A DNA stretch of 64,000 nucleotides, from contig CP065590.1 of NCBI GenBank assembly GCA_016025055.1, positions 3,286,001 to 3,350,000 on the forward strand, written 5' to 3'. The notes under the pieces are model-generated. The model searched no databases. It saw only the letters and a list, made by a program, of their open reading frames with translations, and was not told the DNA's origin. Below, piece after piece: positions 20,233 through 30,314 of the stretch. The translations under genes and the position numbers were made by a program. This DNA is from Chryseobacterium indologenes. GTDB lineage: Bacteria; Bacteroidota; Bacteroidia; Flavobacteriales; Weeksellaceae. Each line of letters starts with the position of its first letter. Positions within the stretch are counted from its first letter, which is position 1.

Positions 20233-20255
20233 GTGTAGAATGGCGTATAGTTACC
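20233..20255 (-). repeat. Right terminal inverted repeat of the IS1595 element
   Basis: Its reverse complement begins GGTAACTATACGC and ends TACAC, matching the left end at 19 of 23 positions. Just inside it, TCTACACAA (20213-20221) and TTGTGTAGA form an additional subterminal palindrome. Confidence 0.9.
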
Positions 20256-20263
20256 AAAAATTA
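20256..20263. repeat. Right target-site duplication of the IS1595 element
   Basis: AAAAATTA, identical to 17084-17091. Confidence 0.9.
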
Positions 20264-21303
20264 TTATGAGGCTAATGAAAGGGCTAATAAGGTATTTAAT
20301 TTTGTTAAAACAAATTATAAATGGAATAAACAAAGTAGTATCATACCAAGTCAAAATATTAAACAGTTATTAAAATCAAAAACAGGAAACAGTGCAGACC
20401 TCAATTTATTTCTTGTCATGTTACTTAGAAATTCAGGTATTGAAGCTAACCCTTTTCTAATTTCAACTGTGGATAACGGAATTTTTAATATTGCTTCGAT
20501 TGATCTTAACAGTATGAATTATGCATTGGCGTCAGCTAAAATTAATGGTAAGATTAACCTTTATGACGCAACTTCATATAATGCAAAGGCAAATTTGATG
20601 CGTCAGAGGAACTGGAATGACTTTGGGATTTTATTTGAAAAGGACAAAGGGACTGAGATGACTTTTGTAAATAATAATATAAGTGAAAAAAAAATATTTT
20701 ATTCAAGCAACATTAAACCCGGAAGATTTAGAGGTAACAGGTAATTTTGTTCAAGAAGAAAGTGGAATGTATGCTTTGGAAACATACGAAGATTTTGACT
20801 TTAATAATGATAAATATAATCAATCTTTTAATAATAAATTTGGTATAAATAGTGTGGACGTGGGCTCAAAATTATTGGACAATTCAAACTTTGAGACTAA
20901 GCTAAAATTTTCCAGCAGCAATCTTTTGGATAAAGTTGGAGAGAAGTTGATCATAAATCCCGTTTTATTTCTTAAAAATGATGTTGAAATTTTTAATCAG
21001 GTAGAAGCTAGAAAGTATCCTATTGATTTCATTTCCGGATTTGTTAAAGAGAAAAGAATCGAAATCAACATTCCTGAAAACTATAAAATAGCTGATTTTC
21101 CAAAGAATAAGAAAATTAAAACAGATGATAAAGAGATTGGTTATTCATATATTATAGAAGAAAAAAACGGAAAGGTTATTTTAACAACTAAGGTAGAAGT
21201 ACAGCGTGCAACTTACCCTAAGGAGTTTTATCCGGCTTTTAAACAAATTTGGAAAATGATTTCAGATTGCGAAAACCAGGTAATCAGCTTAAGTAAGAAA
21301 TAA
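20264..21303 (+). pseudogene. DUF3857-family gene, 3' part, beyond the IS1595 element
   Basis: This stretch continues the reading frame of 16196-17091 after removal of the element. It holds the transglutaminase-like core (FNFVKTNYKWN, KTGNSADLNLFLVMLLRNSGI) and the C-terminal beta domain. In the core the Asp-Cys motif of active homologues is replaced by SADLN, so even the intact protein may have lacked catalytic Cys. One more frame change is at nine A (20686-20694), where eight would join ISEKK to YFIQATLNPEDLEVTG. It ends at the normal stop, ISLSKK. Without a start of its own it is probably not expressed as a functional protein. Confidence 0.85.
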
Positions 21304-21348
21304 TTAGTGTATATTTTCTGAAATGAGTATCTTTAGAATAAGATTTTA

Positions 21349-21380
21349 TAAAAACCGTTCATGTTTTGAATGGTTTTTGT
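21349..21380 (+). terminator. Terminator after the broken DUF3857 gene
   Basis: AAAAACCGTTCA pairs with TGAATGGTTTTT and is followed by GTATTT. The stem is long and correctly placed. Confidence 0.75.
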
Positions 21381-21402
21381 ATTTACCATTAAAATTGAAA
21401 CT

Positions 21403-22227
21403 ATGAGAAATACAGTTGCCGTTTTGGCTTTATCCTCATTCTTAGCATTTACTGCCTGTACAAAAAATGAAAAAGCAGGAACAGTTACGGAAACGGCTGA
21501 AAAACAAGCAGAAGACTTTGCCGTAGATTCTGTTAAAATAAATGACTCTACGAAGGTTGCCGATTCATTAACGCTTGCTTTTACTTCAAAGCTTTTGGTT
21601 TTTCCTTCAGTAAAAGATAAAAAACTCTTAGACAGTATTTATTTTCAGGATCCGAAAATTAAAGATTTTTCCAAAACAGGACTACAGACCTTTCTGGAAA
21701 ATCAGAAAAATGAGTATTTCAATTCTATAAAAAAGGAGAATCAGGACTGGATTACTGAAGTGACCCGTGCTCAGAAGTGGTATTCAAATTCTTCCATGAA
21801 TTTAAAATCCAATATCAACGGCTATATGCATATTCAGTATGAAACCAATGCCTATATTGGTGGCGCACATGATGAATATGGATATTCGGAGAGGGTTTTT
21901 GACCTTAAGAATAATAAAAAACTTGAATTAAAAGATATTACTTCCATGCCATCGGGCGCAATCGAAGCGATCCTAATGAAGAATATCAATACCATAAAAA
22001 GTGGAACAACGGATGAGAATGGCGAGGTAAAAAATTCTGAAATGCTGCTGGTTGATAAAATACCAGTCTCTGATAATTTCTATTTTGATGACAAAAACCT
22101 GTATTTCCATTACAGTCCGTACGAAATTGCGGCTTTTGCTGCCGGAGATATTACAATTCCTGTTTCGTGGGAAGAACTCAAAGGAACCTTAAATGCCGAA
22201 TTTAAAGAAAGAATGAAAATTAAGTAA
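21403..22227 (+). CDS. RsiV-like (DUF3298) lipoprotein
   Basis: From ATG 21403 the protein has a lipoprotein signal peptide (lipobox LAFTAC). After a linker, the C-terminal two thirds match the RsiV/DUF3298 type domain: NINGYMHIQYETNAYIGGAHDEYG is the core motif, followed by FDLKNNKKLELKDIT and IAAFAAGDITIPVSWEEL near the end. It is about 274 residues. In Bacillus the RsiV domain binds lysozyme, but most homologues, including those in Bacteroidetes, have no proven ligand. It is a single gene with its own terminator. Confidence 0.8.
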   Translation: MRNTVAVLALSSFLAFTACTKNEKAGTVTETAEKQAEDFAVDSVKINDSTKVADSLTLAFTSKLLVFPSVKDKKLLDSIYFQDPKIKDFSKTGLQTFLENQKNEYFNSIKKENQDWITEVTRAQKWYSNSSMNLKSNINGYMHIQYETNAYIGGAHDEYGYSERVFDLKNNKKLELKDITSMPSGAIEAILMKNINTIKSGTTDENGEVKNSEMLLVDKIPVSDNFYFDDKNLYFHYSPYEIAAFAAGDITIPVSWEELKGTLNAEFKERMKIK

Positions 22228-22230
22228 ATA

Positions 22231-22258
22231 AATGCTTCCGGTTCAGGAAGCATTTTTT
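22231..22258 (+). terminator. Terminator after the RsiV-like gene
   Basis: AATGCTTCC pairs with GGAAGCATT around a six-base loop, followed by six T. It lies only about 13 nt before the next start codon (22271). Confidence 0.8.
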
Positions 22259-22270
22259 AATTTTGCGGTA

Positions 22271-23122
22271 ATGGAAAAAGTAGCTTTTATCATCAATCCT
22301 TTTTCGGCTAAGAAAAATTATCAGCCGTTTCTCAGCGAACTGAAAAAAAAAGTTGATAACCCGTCATATTATATCTCCGAATCTATTGCCGGAACAGATG
22401 AGTTTATTCAGACATATTTTGATAAAGTGGATATTTTCGTAGCAATAGGTGGGGATGGTACCATTTCTACAGTAGCAAAAAATCTGATCAATACAGATAA
22501 AATTCTGGCCATTTTTCCGGCCGGTTCAGGAAACGGTTTTTCTAATGAAACCCGCTTTAATAAAAACCTCGATGAGTTGCTGGAAAAGATAAAAGCCAAA
22601 AAATCCAGAAAGATTGATACGTTCACAGTAAATGGCCGTTTGTCGATCAATGTATCGGGGACAGGATTTGATGGAAAAGTAGTTAAAGAATTTGAGAAAA
22701 CCAGCCGCGGATTCAAAAATTACATTAAAGTTTCCCTGAAAACCTTCTTCAATTATAAACCGATCAAGGTGAAATTTTCTGATGAAGCATATAAGCAGTA
22801 TAACGGTAAATACCTGATGCTGAATATCGCCAATACAAGACAGTTTGGAAATAATGCCTATATTGCTCCCAAGGCGAGTAAAAGTGATGGACTGGTGGAT
22901 ATGGTTTTGGTAAAAAAGTTTCCTCTTACTTATTCTGCTCTTTTTGCTTTCAGAATGTTTACCAAGAGACTGAAAGATGATGAATATGTGACCTATCTTC
23001 CCGTTTCCGAAATATCATTTAAAGTCAATACCAAAAATTGGCATCTTGATGGTGAGTTTAACAAGATTGAATCTCCTGTTCATGTGAAGGTACAGCCATC
23101 AAGCTTAAATATTTTGATTTAA
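22271..23122 (+). CDS. Diacylglycerol kinase-family lipid kinase
   Basis: A 283-residue protein from ATG 22271 ([15 protein letters not shown]). The DAGK catalytic domain has the nucleotide-binding GGDGTISTV at about residue 60 and FPAGSGNGF; the C-terminal YegS/BmrU-type domain contains HLDGE near the end. It phosphorylates a lipid or sphingoid base at the membrane; flavobacteria make sphingolipids, so a sphingosine-type substrate is possible but unproven. It ends convergently with the dctA gene. Confidence 0.88.
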   Translation: MEKVAFIINPFSAKKNYQPFLSELKKKVDNPSYYISESIAGTDEFIQTYFDKVDIFVAIGGDGTISTVAKNLINTDKILAIFPAGSGNGFSNETRFNKNLDELLEKIKAKKSRKIDTFTVNGRLSINVSGTGFDGKVVKEFEKTSRGFKNYIKVSLKTFFNYKPIKVKFSDEAYKQYNGKYLMLNIANTRQFGNNAYIAPKASKSDGLVDMVLVKKFPLTYSALFAFRMFTKRLKDDEYVTYLPVSEISFKVNTKNWHLDGEFNKIESPVHVKVQPSSLNILI

Positions 23123-23226
23123 AATCGCTGGTTGATCGATAACAGGCTGATTTCGTAATTCTTATAACAAATTCTCTGTTTGCAAACTGAAGTAACGATG
23201 GGCCAGCTTTAGTTTCTGCAGCCTGT

Positions 23227-24506
23227 CTACACTTCCATCTTTTTTCAACTTCCTGAGGATGATTTAAACAATAATGAAACTGTTCCTGGTCCAGTTGTTT
23301 TTCCCAATCGGCAACTACGACTGTGGCTACAGAGTTTCCGATAACATTCGTAAGCGCTCTGCATTCACTCATAAATTTATCAATTCCTAAGATCAGGGTC
23401 ATTCCTGCAATCGGAATTTCCGGAACTACTGCTAATGTTGCTGCTAACGTAACAAATCCTGCTCCCGTAACTCCTGCAGCACCTTTGGAACTTAACATAG
23501 CAATCAATAACAGCATCAGTTGTTTGTCAAGAGAAAGATGAATATTTAATGCCTGAGCAATAAACAAAGAGGCCAGAGTCATATAAATATTGGTGCCGTC
23601 CAGATTGAACGAGTAGCCTGTGGGAACTACAAGACCTACTATAGCTTTCGAACATCCTGCTTTTTCCATTTTTTCCATAATTCCCGGAAGTGCAGATTCT
23701 GAAGAGCTCGTTCCCAATACCAAAAGAAGCTCCTCTTTAAGGTAAAATAAAAGCTTGAAAATATTGAATCCGTTATACCATGCTACCGCTCCCAGAACAA
23801 GAACGACAAAAAGAATGGAAGTAATGTAAAAAGTAGCTACCAGAAATATCAGATTCAGTACCGAATGAAGACCATATTTTCCTATCGTAAAAGCCATGGC
23901 TCCGAAAGCACCGATAGGAGCAAGTTTCATGAGCATATGAACAATTTTGAATACCGGAGCAGACAGATCCTGTAAAAAATGAGTGACATTCCCGCTCTTT
24001 TCCTTAGTTAAAACCAATGCAACACCCATTAAAATAGCAACCAAAAGAACCTGAAGTATGTTTTCACCTACCAAGGGGCTAAACAGTGTTTCAGGAATAA
24101 TATTCATAATGAAGCCCGTCAGTGTTGATTCGTGGGCTTTTGCCTGATATTGGGAAACATCACCGGAAAGACTTGCCGGATCAATATTCAGACCGTGGCC
24201 GGGTTGCAGTACATTACCTACCACAAGGCCAATGATAAGAGCTAATGTTGAAAACGTGAAAAAATAAATCATCGCTTTTACAGCAATCCTTCCAACTTTT
24301 TTTAGGTCAGTCATATGAGCAATACCCAAAGTAAGGGTAATGAAAATAACCGGAGCAATGATCATTTTTACAAGTTTGATAAAACCATCTCCCAGTGGTT
24401 TCATTTTTTCTCCCAATTCAGGATAGAATTGTCCTAAAAGAATGCCCGAAACAATTGCGACGATCACCTGGAAATAAAGATGCTGATATATTTTTTTTGC
24501 TTTCAA
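23227..24506 (-). CDS. dctA: Dicarboxylate/amino acid:cation symporter (frameshift near C-terminus)
   Basis: A DAACS-family transporter with eight membrane helices and two re-entrant loops. Typical sequences are [15 protein letters not shown] (first hairpin), [19 protein letters not shown] and the second hairpin region [13 protein letters not shown], followed by [20 protein letters not shown]. It imports C4-dicarboxylates or glutamate/aspartate with H+ or Na+. The raw frame continues 52 residues beyond the expected end. One more A at the run 23240-23245 gives EVEKKMEV and a stop at 23227, a normal 426-residue protein. The long tail is therefore an artefact, not an extra domain. Confidence 0.9.
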
Positions 24507-24582
24507 AGTGAAATAATTTTACATTTCTGAAAGTGCGAAAGTATGAATTTTTTATAAAAACATGACGAATGTCATGAAAAAG

Positions 24583-24611
24583 TTTCGGCGGGGCTGAAAG
24601 CCCCGCCGAAA
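24583..24611 (-). terminator. GC-rich hairpin after ggt
   Basis: A perfect 13-bp stem (TTTCGGCGGGGCT with its complement) around a three-base loop lies just beyond the ggt stop. The T stretch after it on the minus strand is moderate, but position and stability fit a terminator. It is strikingly GC-rich for this genome. Confidence 0.7.
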
Positions 24612-24668
24612 TGTCATTATCAAATGTATTATTATAAATTTTGTAATTCCCTCCGATACGGGAAATGA

Positions 24669-26356
24669 TTATTCAACCGCCACGGAGTCATCTCCACGAC
24701 CATCTGCGACTGCATGGATATTCCCTTTGTCATCCAGAACAATCATCTCTGTTTTTCCAATATATTTTGTTTTTTCAATGACGTAATTTTTACTTTTCAG
24801 TTCGGTAATGGTACTTTCCGGAAAATTATTTTCTACCGTTATCGTTTCAGGAAGCCACTGATGGTGAAATTTCGGTGCATTCACTGAAATGTTGGCATTC
24901 AGTTTAAAATCTACAACATTCACAATAGACTGGTAAACTGAAGTGGGAATGGTTGTTCCTCCGGGAGTTCCTACCACCATAAAAGGTTTTCCGTTCTTAA
25001 GAATAATAGTTGGAGTCATAGATGAAAGCATTCTTTTATTAGGCTGAATGGCATTGGCTTCTCCACCAACGGCTCCAAACATATTGGGTACTCCCGGCTT
25101 GATAGAGAAATCATCCATTTCGTTATTTAAAAAGAAACCTGCGCCTGAAACCAAAACTTTGCTTCCATAATAACCATTAAGAGTTGTGGTCACAGAAGCC
25201 GCATTTCCATCCTTATCCAGTACAGAAATATGAGTGGTCTGCATAGATTCATTAGGCTGGGCTATGATTTTTCCCACTTCAGAGCTTGGAGTTGCTTTAT
25301 CAAAACTGAAATTTTTCCATCTGCCTTTCAGGTATTCATCAGAGATCAAATAAGAAGTTTTATCCTGAATAAAATCAGGGTCACCCATATATTCTGCTCT
25401 GTCTGCAAAGGCTCTTCTTTCTGCTTCAGCCATAATCTGAACAGCCTTCGTGGAGTTCTGCTGATATTTTTCAAGATTTTCAAAACTCGCCATTCTCAGC
25501 ATTTGGGCCAGAAGTACCCCGCCACTTGAAGGTAAAGGCATGGTGACAACATCATTTCCTTTATAGTCAAATTCAAGAGCTTTTCTCTCTGCGACTTTAT
25601 AGTTTTTAAGGTCTTCCAGGGTAATGATTCCGTTGCCTCTTTTCATTTCTGCAACCAGCAGATCAGCTGTTTTTCCTTCGTAAAATCCTTTTGCTCCCAA
25701 TTTTTGGATCAGCTTTAAGGTTTCGGCAAGGTCTTTTTGAATTAATAGATCTCCTGCTTTCCATGGAGCGTCTTTTACAAAAATAATAGAAGACCTATTA
25801 TGTTTCTGAAATTTTTCTCTTTGGCTATTCAGCATTTCTGCCTCTTTATCTGTGATGGCAAATCCTTTTTCAGCAAGATCAATGGCAGGCTGAATAATCT
25901 TTTCCATAGGTAGCTTGCAGTGCTTTAAAGTAGCAAAAAAACCGGCAACACTTCCCGGAATTCCTACCGCCAGTCTTCCGTTCTGAGAAAGATCGGTATC
26001 GGCTTTTCCTTTTTATCAATATACATATCCCGGGAAGCTTTTTTCGGAGCTGTTTCCCTGTAATCTAATGTAAATTTTTCCCCATTGTTTTTTACCCCTA
26101 CTAAAAATCCGCCGCCTCCGATATTGCCTGCTTGCGGATAGACAACAGCCAGTGCATACTGTGTTGCGGTAATAGCATCATAGGCATTTCCTCCCATCCT
26201 TAAGATTGCGGCTCCCGCTTCACTGGCTAAGGGATGTGCAGAAACTACAACGCCCTTATTTTTTACCTGAACTTCCTTAATAGTATTGAAATTGGTCAAC
26301 TGAGCCCAGCTCAGTTGACTTATCAACAGGATCGAAGCAATTAAGATCTTCTTCAT
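24669..26356 (-). CDS. ggt: Gamma-glutamyltransferase (frameshift in assembly)
   Basis: The protein starts at ATG 26356 with a Sec signal peptide (MKKILIASILLISQLSWAQ). The large-subunit part has VVSAHPLASEAGAAIL and GGGGFLVG; the small subunit begins at the Thr of THISVLDKDGNAASVTTT, the autocatalytic cleavage site and nucleophile, and later shows the oxyanion-type SGAGFFLNNEMDDF. The break at five T (26010-26014, plus strand) is repaired by one base, joining DKKGKADTD to LSQNGRLAVGIPGSVAG, giving 562 residues. The periplasmic enzyme cleaves glutathione and other gamma-glutamyl compounds. Confidence 0.92.
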
Positions 26357-26804
26357 ATGATTGTTTTTCTTTATAACAAAATTACCGATTTTTATGTAAA
26401 CCGTTGGTGTTGATTGTTCTTGTAACAAAATTTCTTTGTGTATCTATCAACAAAAACTAATCAAAAATTAAGAAGAGCTAATGCCATATAAATTTTAACA
26501 TTTTTATTGAATTTTCTAAACGTATCTTTTCCTTTCGTTTAATGTAGTTTTTGCTGTACGGATAGATTCCTTTTACACTTTTATTTTTGCTACAGATCTC
26601 ACTATTCTTTTAGGAGTAGGTAATTATCTTTCGCTTGCGTAATTAAAGTAAAGGTGCCAAGCCATAGCGAGAAAACCCGTCACATTTTAAATTTATAGAA
26701 ATCCTGTTTAAAAGACTAAGTACCAAGGAACCTGACTATTTCATTGAGAAATCATTTTAAGTTATAATGAGATTGAACAAAGAGCTCTTAAAAACGGATT
26801 AATA
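26357..26804. other. Intergenic DNA upstream of ggt, nothing recognised
   Basis: About 450 bp without a credible gene or RNA. It must hold the ggt promoter. AT-rich with no repeats recognised. Confidence 0.5.
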
Positions 26805-27005
26805 TCAATTCTTTTTTTGGAAATATAAGTAATGCTCCCAATATTCCTTATTCACCAATGTGCTCTCTATGCGAATTATCAGTTTGTATATTCCAGGAAT
26901 ATTTCCCAGTTTGGAATGAACGGAAGATTTCTCTTTGTACGGTTGAATCTGAGCTTTTAACCGGATCCGGTTTACCTCAATTTTGAAATATTTTCCTACA
27001 GAAAA
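26805..27005 (-). pseudogene. Possible gene remnant (C-terminal 66 codons, no start)
   Basis: The open frame from just below a TGA at 27006 to a TGA at 26805 reads like real protein: VGKYFKIEVNRIRLKA, QPYKEKSSVHSK, GNIPGIYKLIIRIEST and a Tyr/Trp/His-rich end (EYWEHYLYFQKKN). It has no start codon and no upstream continuation, so it may be the tail of a deleted gene. The residue composition (predicted strand-rich, many Ile/Lys) is unlike random noncoding translation, but no family is recognised. Confidence 0.3.
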
Positions 27006-27060
27006 TCAATGGTGTGTTTTTTTAAATACACCTTTTTTATTATGGTTAACATGTTTTTTT

Positions 27061-27068
27061 TACTTTTG
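27061..27068 (+). promoter_or_regulatory. -7 promoter element for the threonine dehydrogenase gene
   Basis: TACTTTTG matches TAnnTTTG, 24 nt before the ATG at 27093. Confidence 0.5.
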
Positions 27069-27092
27069 TACAATTCTAAAAAAATCTGAAAA

Positions 27093-28057
27093 ATGGAATC
27101 CTATACGGAAAGAATACTGATTACAGGTGCCTTGGGACAAATCGGCACCGAATTGACGAACAGACTTGTTGAAATTCACGGAGCAGAAAATGTTGTTGCT
27201 TCAGGACTGGACAGATGGCAGGAAGGAATTACTTCTGCGGGGCATTATGAAAGAATGGATGTAACCAATACACAGTTAGTGAGACAGGTGATTAAAGACT
27301 ATGATATCACTACAGTGTATCACTTAGCTTCCCTTTTATCCGGAACTTCTGAAAAGCAGCCAATTTTTGCATGGAAATTAAATCTTGAACCTCTGCTTCA
27401 TTTTTGTGAAATGGCAAAGGAAGGACTCCTTAAAAAGATCTTCTGGCCAAGTTCTATCGCTGTATTTGGAAAAGGAATTCCTAAGCATGATGTAGGACAG
27501 GATGTCGTTCTGAATCCTACTACCGTATATGGGATCTCAAAAATGGCAGGTGAAAAGTGGTGCGAGTATTATTTCGACAAATATGGTGTGGATGTAAGAA
27601 GTATCAGATATCCCGGATTGATTTCATGGAAAACTCCTGCAGGTGGCGGAACAACCGATTACGCTGTTGAGATTTTCTACAAAGCAATAGAGGAGGGCAA
27701 ATATACAAGCTTCATTTCTGAAAACACCGGAATGCCGATGTTGTATATGGACGATGCTATTAACGCAACCCTGAAGTTAATGGATGCTCCCAAAGAAAGT
27801 CTGACCGTTCGTTCGTCTTATAATTTAGGAGGAATGTCATTTACGCCGAAAGAATTGGCAGAAGAAATCAAGAAAGAAATTCCTGATTTCTCAATCGATT
27901 ATCAGCCGGATTTCAGACAGGCAATTGCGGATTCGTGGCCGGCTTCAATTGATGATTCCGTAGCGAAAAAGACTGGGGACTGTCTTATGATTTTGGAATT
28001 TCAGAAATGTCGAAAGATATGATCAAAAATCTGAAAGTGAAATTAGCAAAGAATTAA
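27093..28057 (+). CDS. NAD-dependent L-threonine 3-dehydrogenase, SDR type (frameshift near C-terminus)
   Basis: An extended short-chain dehydrogenase like the epimerase-type threonine dehydrogenase described in flavobacteria. The NAD-binding motif GALGQIG is near residue 13, the catalytic pair YGISK near 150, and WPSSIAVFG precedes it. The active-site loop SWKTPAGGGTTDYAVEIF is typical for this enzyme rather than sugar epimerases. It oxidises L-threonine to 2-amino-3-ketobutyrate. The frame is lost at five A (27966-27970); one more A gives AKKDWGLSYDFGISEMSKDM and a stop at 28057 (321 residues). Confidence 0.88.
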
Positions 28058-28141
28058 TAATGTAAAGTAAAGCTTTATTTAAACTTTTATTTAACATCTG
28101 ATTTTTAGTATATTATAATTTTCATCTAAAATTTAATTTAA

Positions 28142-28895
28142 ATGATTTTATTAACTTTCAACATTATAGAAATTGAGGCTGAGGTACAAAACAGCTTCAA
28201 AATAACCGATGAAGAAAGATTGAAAATCACTGAAGAGAATACAAAAGCCATTCTCAGAATTTTAGATATTCATGACATAAAAGCAAGTTTTTTTTGTGGA
28301 GGTTTCCCTTACCGGAAAACTGCAGAATCTTATAAAAGCAATTTCATCCAAAGGGCATGAAATTGCTTTTTATAATAAAGATTCAAATCTTGATGACATT
28401 GAAAATGCCAAGAAGAATATTCAGGACCTGCTCGAAAAACAAATTCGGGGAATCCGTCAGAAGGATGTAAAGATTCCTCAGGAACGTCTTAAGCTTCTGG
28501 AATTTAATTATGTTTCCAATATCGACAATGCTAATATTCTTTTTCCTTTTAAAAGACTGAAAAGAGATACTGAAATAACGGAAGAAGACGGATTGAGTAT
28601 TGTTCCTGAAAGCATCTCACCATACAGTCAGTTGCCCTATAATGATTTTACCTTTCAGATCCTGCCGATGAAATATTACCAGAATATGATGCTGGAAACA
28701 TTACAGAATGAAGAATTTGTACTGATCTATCTCAATACCTGGCAGTTTACGGATTTTAAAAAATACCGTTTTCATATTCCTTTTTACAGAACTTTGTTTT
28801 CAGGCAGAAAAATGGAGGACAAATTAGATGCCCTCCTGAGTTTTATTAATGGGAAAGAGCTTGCTGTTTCCCGTATGAAAGATTATATTTTTTAG
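28142..28895 (+). CDS. Polysaccharide deacetylase-like protein (frameshift in assembly)
   Basis: The start resembles the NodB-type deacetylases of Bacteroidetes (MILLTFN then a stretch ending RILDIHDIKASFF). In catalytically active homologues the first motif is usually SFDIEEFD; here the Asp position is Asn (TFNIIEIE), and no clear H-x-x-x-H motif is visible beyond KGHEIAFYN. It may therefore be inactive. The frame changes at eight T (28288-28295), where seven give KASFFVEVSLTGKLQN; the joined protein has 250 residues. It follows the threonine dehydrogenase gene by 84 bp and may share its transcript. Confidence 0.65.
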
Positions 28896-28903
28896 ATGTT
28901 GGG

Positions 28904-28945
28904 TAGCGGTTATTAGGTAGCAGCTATTAGGTAGCAGGTGTTAAA
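28904..28945. repeat. Short imperfect tandem repeat (TTAGGTAGCA)
   Basis: The intergenic stretch contains GGTAGC three times in a pattern of TTAGGTAGCAG-type units of about 17 nt. It is followed by non-coding DNA with a small CGTAACTCGTAACTCG duplication (about 29021-29035). No function is suggested. Confidence 0.5.
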
Positions 28946-29039
28946 TTAAAGGGTTTAAGCTCAAGATTCAAAGTTTAAGATAGCCATCCACAAAAATAGT
29001 CATTGTCCACCACGTAACTCGTAACTCGATCCCGTATCT

Positions 29040-30245
29040 CTAATTCAGTTCAAAAAGGGTAATTTCCGGCAATACGCCCACTCTTCCAGGATATCCCAGT
29101 ACCCCGAAACCTCGGTTGACATACAGCATCTTTCCCTCACTTTCGTATAAATCAGCCCACTTTGGATAGCGGTATTGAACCGGCGACCATTTTATATTTT
29201 TAAGGTCCAGGCCAAACTGCATCCCATGAGTATGTCCCGAAAGTGTCAGGTGAATGTTTCCCGGATGTTTTTTTACAACATAATCAAAATGAGTAGGGTC
29301 GTGGCTCATCAAGATCTTGGTTGCAGATTCAGGAATCCCCTTCAAAGCATCATCGATCTTCCCAAATTGAGGAAACGGTTTCAGTCCCCAGTTTTCAACC
29401 CCCAGGATGTATAGTTTTTCGCCGTTTTTCTCAATGACACGGTGCTCATTTCTCAGCATATCAAAGCCGGCTTGCTTTTCATAGTCGATAAGGGTGTCCA
29501 GATTCTGTTTTTTAGCATCAAGGGAAGTCCAGGTTACATAATCTCCGTAATCATGGTTTCCAAGGACCGCAAACTTGCCGTCTTTCGCTTTAATCTTCGA
29601 AAACAGAGAAATAAAAGGTTTGAATTCGTCCGCTACATTATTTACCATATCTCCGGTAAATAAAACAAGATCCGGATTCTGCTCATTGATCAGATCAATA
29701 GCATGTTGCAGTTTCCCCGGGTCTGAAAAGCTTCCGCTATGCACATCGGAGATCTGGATGATTTTGTAACCTTTAAAGCTTTTGGGAAGATTCGCCAGCT
29801 TTACTTTGATTCTTCTTACTTTATGACGGTATTTCCCGAACGTTATTCCGTCAATAAACAACAAAGAAAGCACTCCGCCCATTCCCAGTCCCGCAAGGCT
29901 CAGGAATTTTCTTCTCTCGGGAAAGAAATTGTCTGCAGACTGGGTAAATCCGATAGCATAACTTCCGATTCTGAAAATATCATCTATCAGTAAAAATAAA
30001 ACGACAAAGATTTTAGGAAGGATAAATACCAGGAACAGTGAAATCATGATCTGTGCTCTTATCATACTGCGGTCCGACCTTTGATAATGGGTTACCTCGT
30101 AGGCGAAAATTCCGTAGATAACCAGAGATACTGCCCAGTAGCCGGTTCTCAGCCAGAAATTATCGGTCAGTGTTCTTACGGCCTGATAAATATAAATCTC
30201 CAAAAACAGGAAGATTCCGGCAATGATTAAAAGATTCTTTTGCAT
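29040..30245 (-). CDS. Membrane-anchored metallophosphoesterase
   Basis: From ATG 30245 the protein has four to five N-terminal membrane helices (about residues 1-150) and then a calcineurin-like phosphoesterase domain. All metal-binding motifs are present: DVHSG, GDMVNN, GNHDY, SHDPTHF and SGHTHGMQFG. It resembles the YkuE/UDP-diacylglucosamine-hydrolase-like enzymes with cytoplasmic or periplasmic domain attached to the membrane. The substrate is not evident. It lies downstream of the KAS III gene but a terminator separates them. Confidence 0.85.
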   Translation of the reverse strand: MQKNLLIIAGIFLFLEIYIYQAVRTLTDNFWLRTGYWAVSLVIYGIFAYEVTHYQRSDRSMIRAQIMISLFLVFILPKIFVVLFLLIDDIFRIGSYAIGFTQSADNFFPERRKFLSLAGLGMGGVLSLLFIDGITFGKYRHKVRRIKVKLANLPKSFKGYKIIQISDVHSGSFSDPGKLQHAIDLINEQNPDLVLFTGDMVNNVADEFKPFISLFSKIKAKDGKFAVLGNHDYGDYVTWTSLDAKKQNLDTLIDYEKQAGFDMLRNEHRVIEKNGEKLYILGVENWGLKPFPQFGKIDDALKGIPESATKILMSHDPTHFDYVVKKHPGNIHLTLSGHTHGMQFGLDLKNIKWSPVQYRYPKWADLYESEGKMLYVNRGFGVLGYPGRVGVLPEITLFELN

Positions 30246-30255
30246 AATCTGATGT

Positions 30256-30293
30256 AAAAAAAGCACAAAAGAAGATTTCCTTTGTGCTTTTTT
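30256..30293. terminator. Terminator between KAS III and the metallophosphoesterase
   Basis: AAAAAAGCACAAA pairs with TTTGTGCTTTTTT around an 11-base loop; both flanks are suitable, so it may act in either direction. Confidence 0.8.
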
Positions 30294-30314
30294 ATATTTT
30301 TAATTGTTTAAATG

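Larger units (their letters stand above)
17092..20255. mobile_element. IS1595-family insertion element with passenger genes (3164 bp)
   Basis: The element is bounded by 23-bp terminal inverted repeats matching at 19 of 23 positions and by a perfect 8-bp target duplication. It holds an IS1595/ISXO2-type transposase (18076-19004) plus at least five other ORFs and a candidate structured RNA. A bare member of this family is about 1 kb, so about 2 kb here is passenger DNA. It has inserted into a DUF3857-family gene whose reading frame is exactly restored when the element and one target copy are removed. Passenger genes are known in some IS1595 subgroups; this set I do not recognise. Confidence 0.92.

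Noticed and set aside
20418..21303. Two independent genes at 20418-20744 and 20683-21303
   Set aside because: Both are parts of the one interrupted DUF3857 gene, separated only by a homopolymer frame change.
23058..23226. Extra C-terminal tail on the dicarboxylate symporter
   Set aside because: It disappears when one A is added at 23240-23245; the corrected end (EKKMEV, stop at 23227) fits the family.
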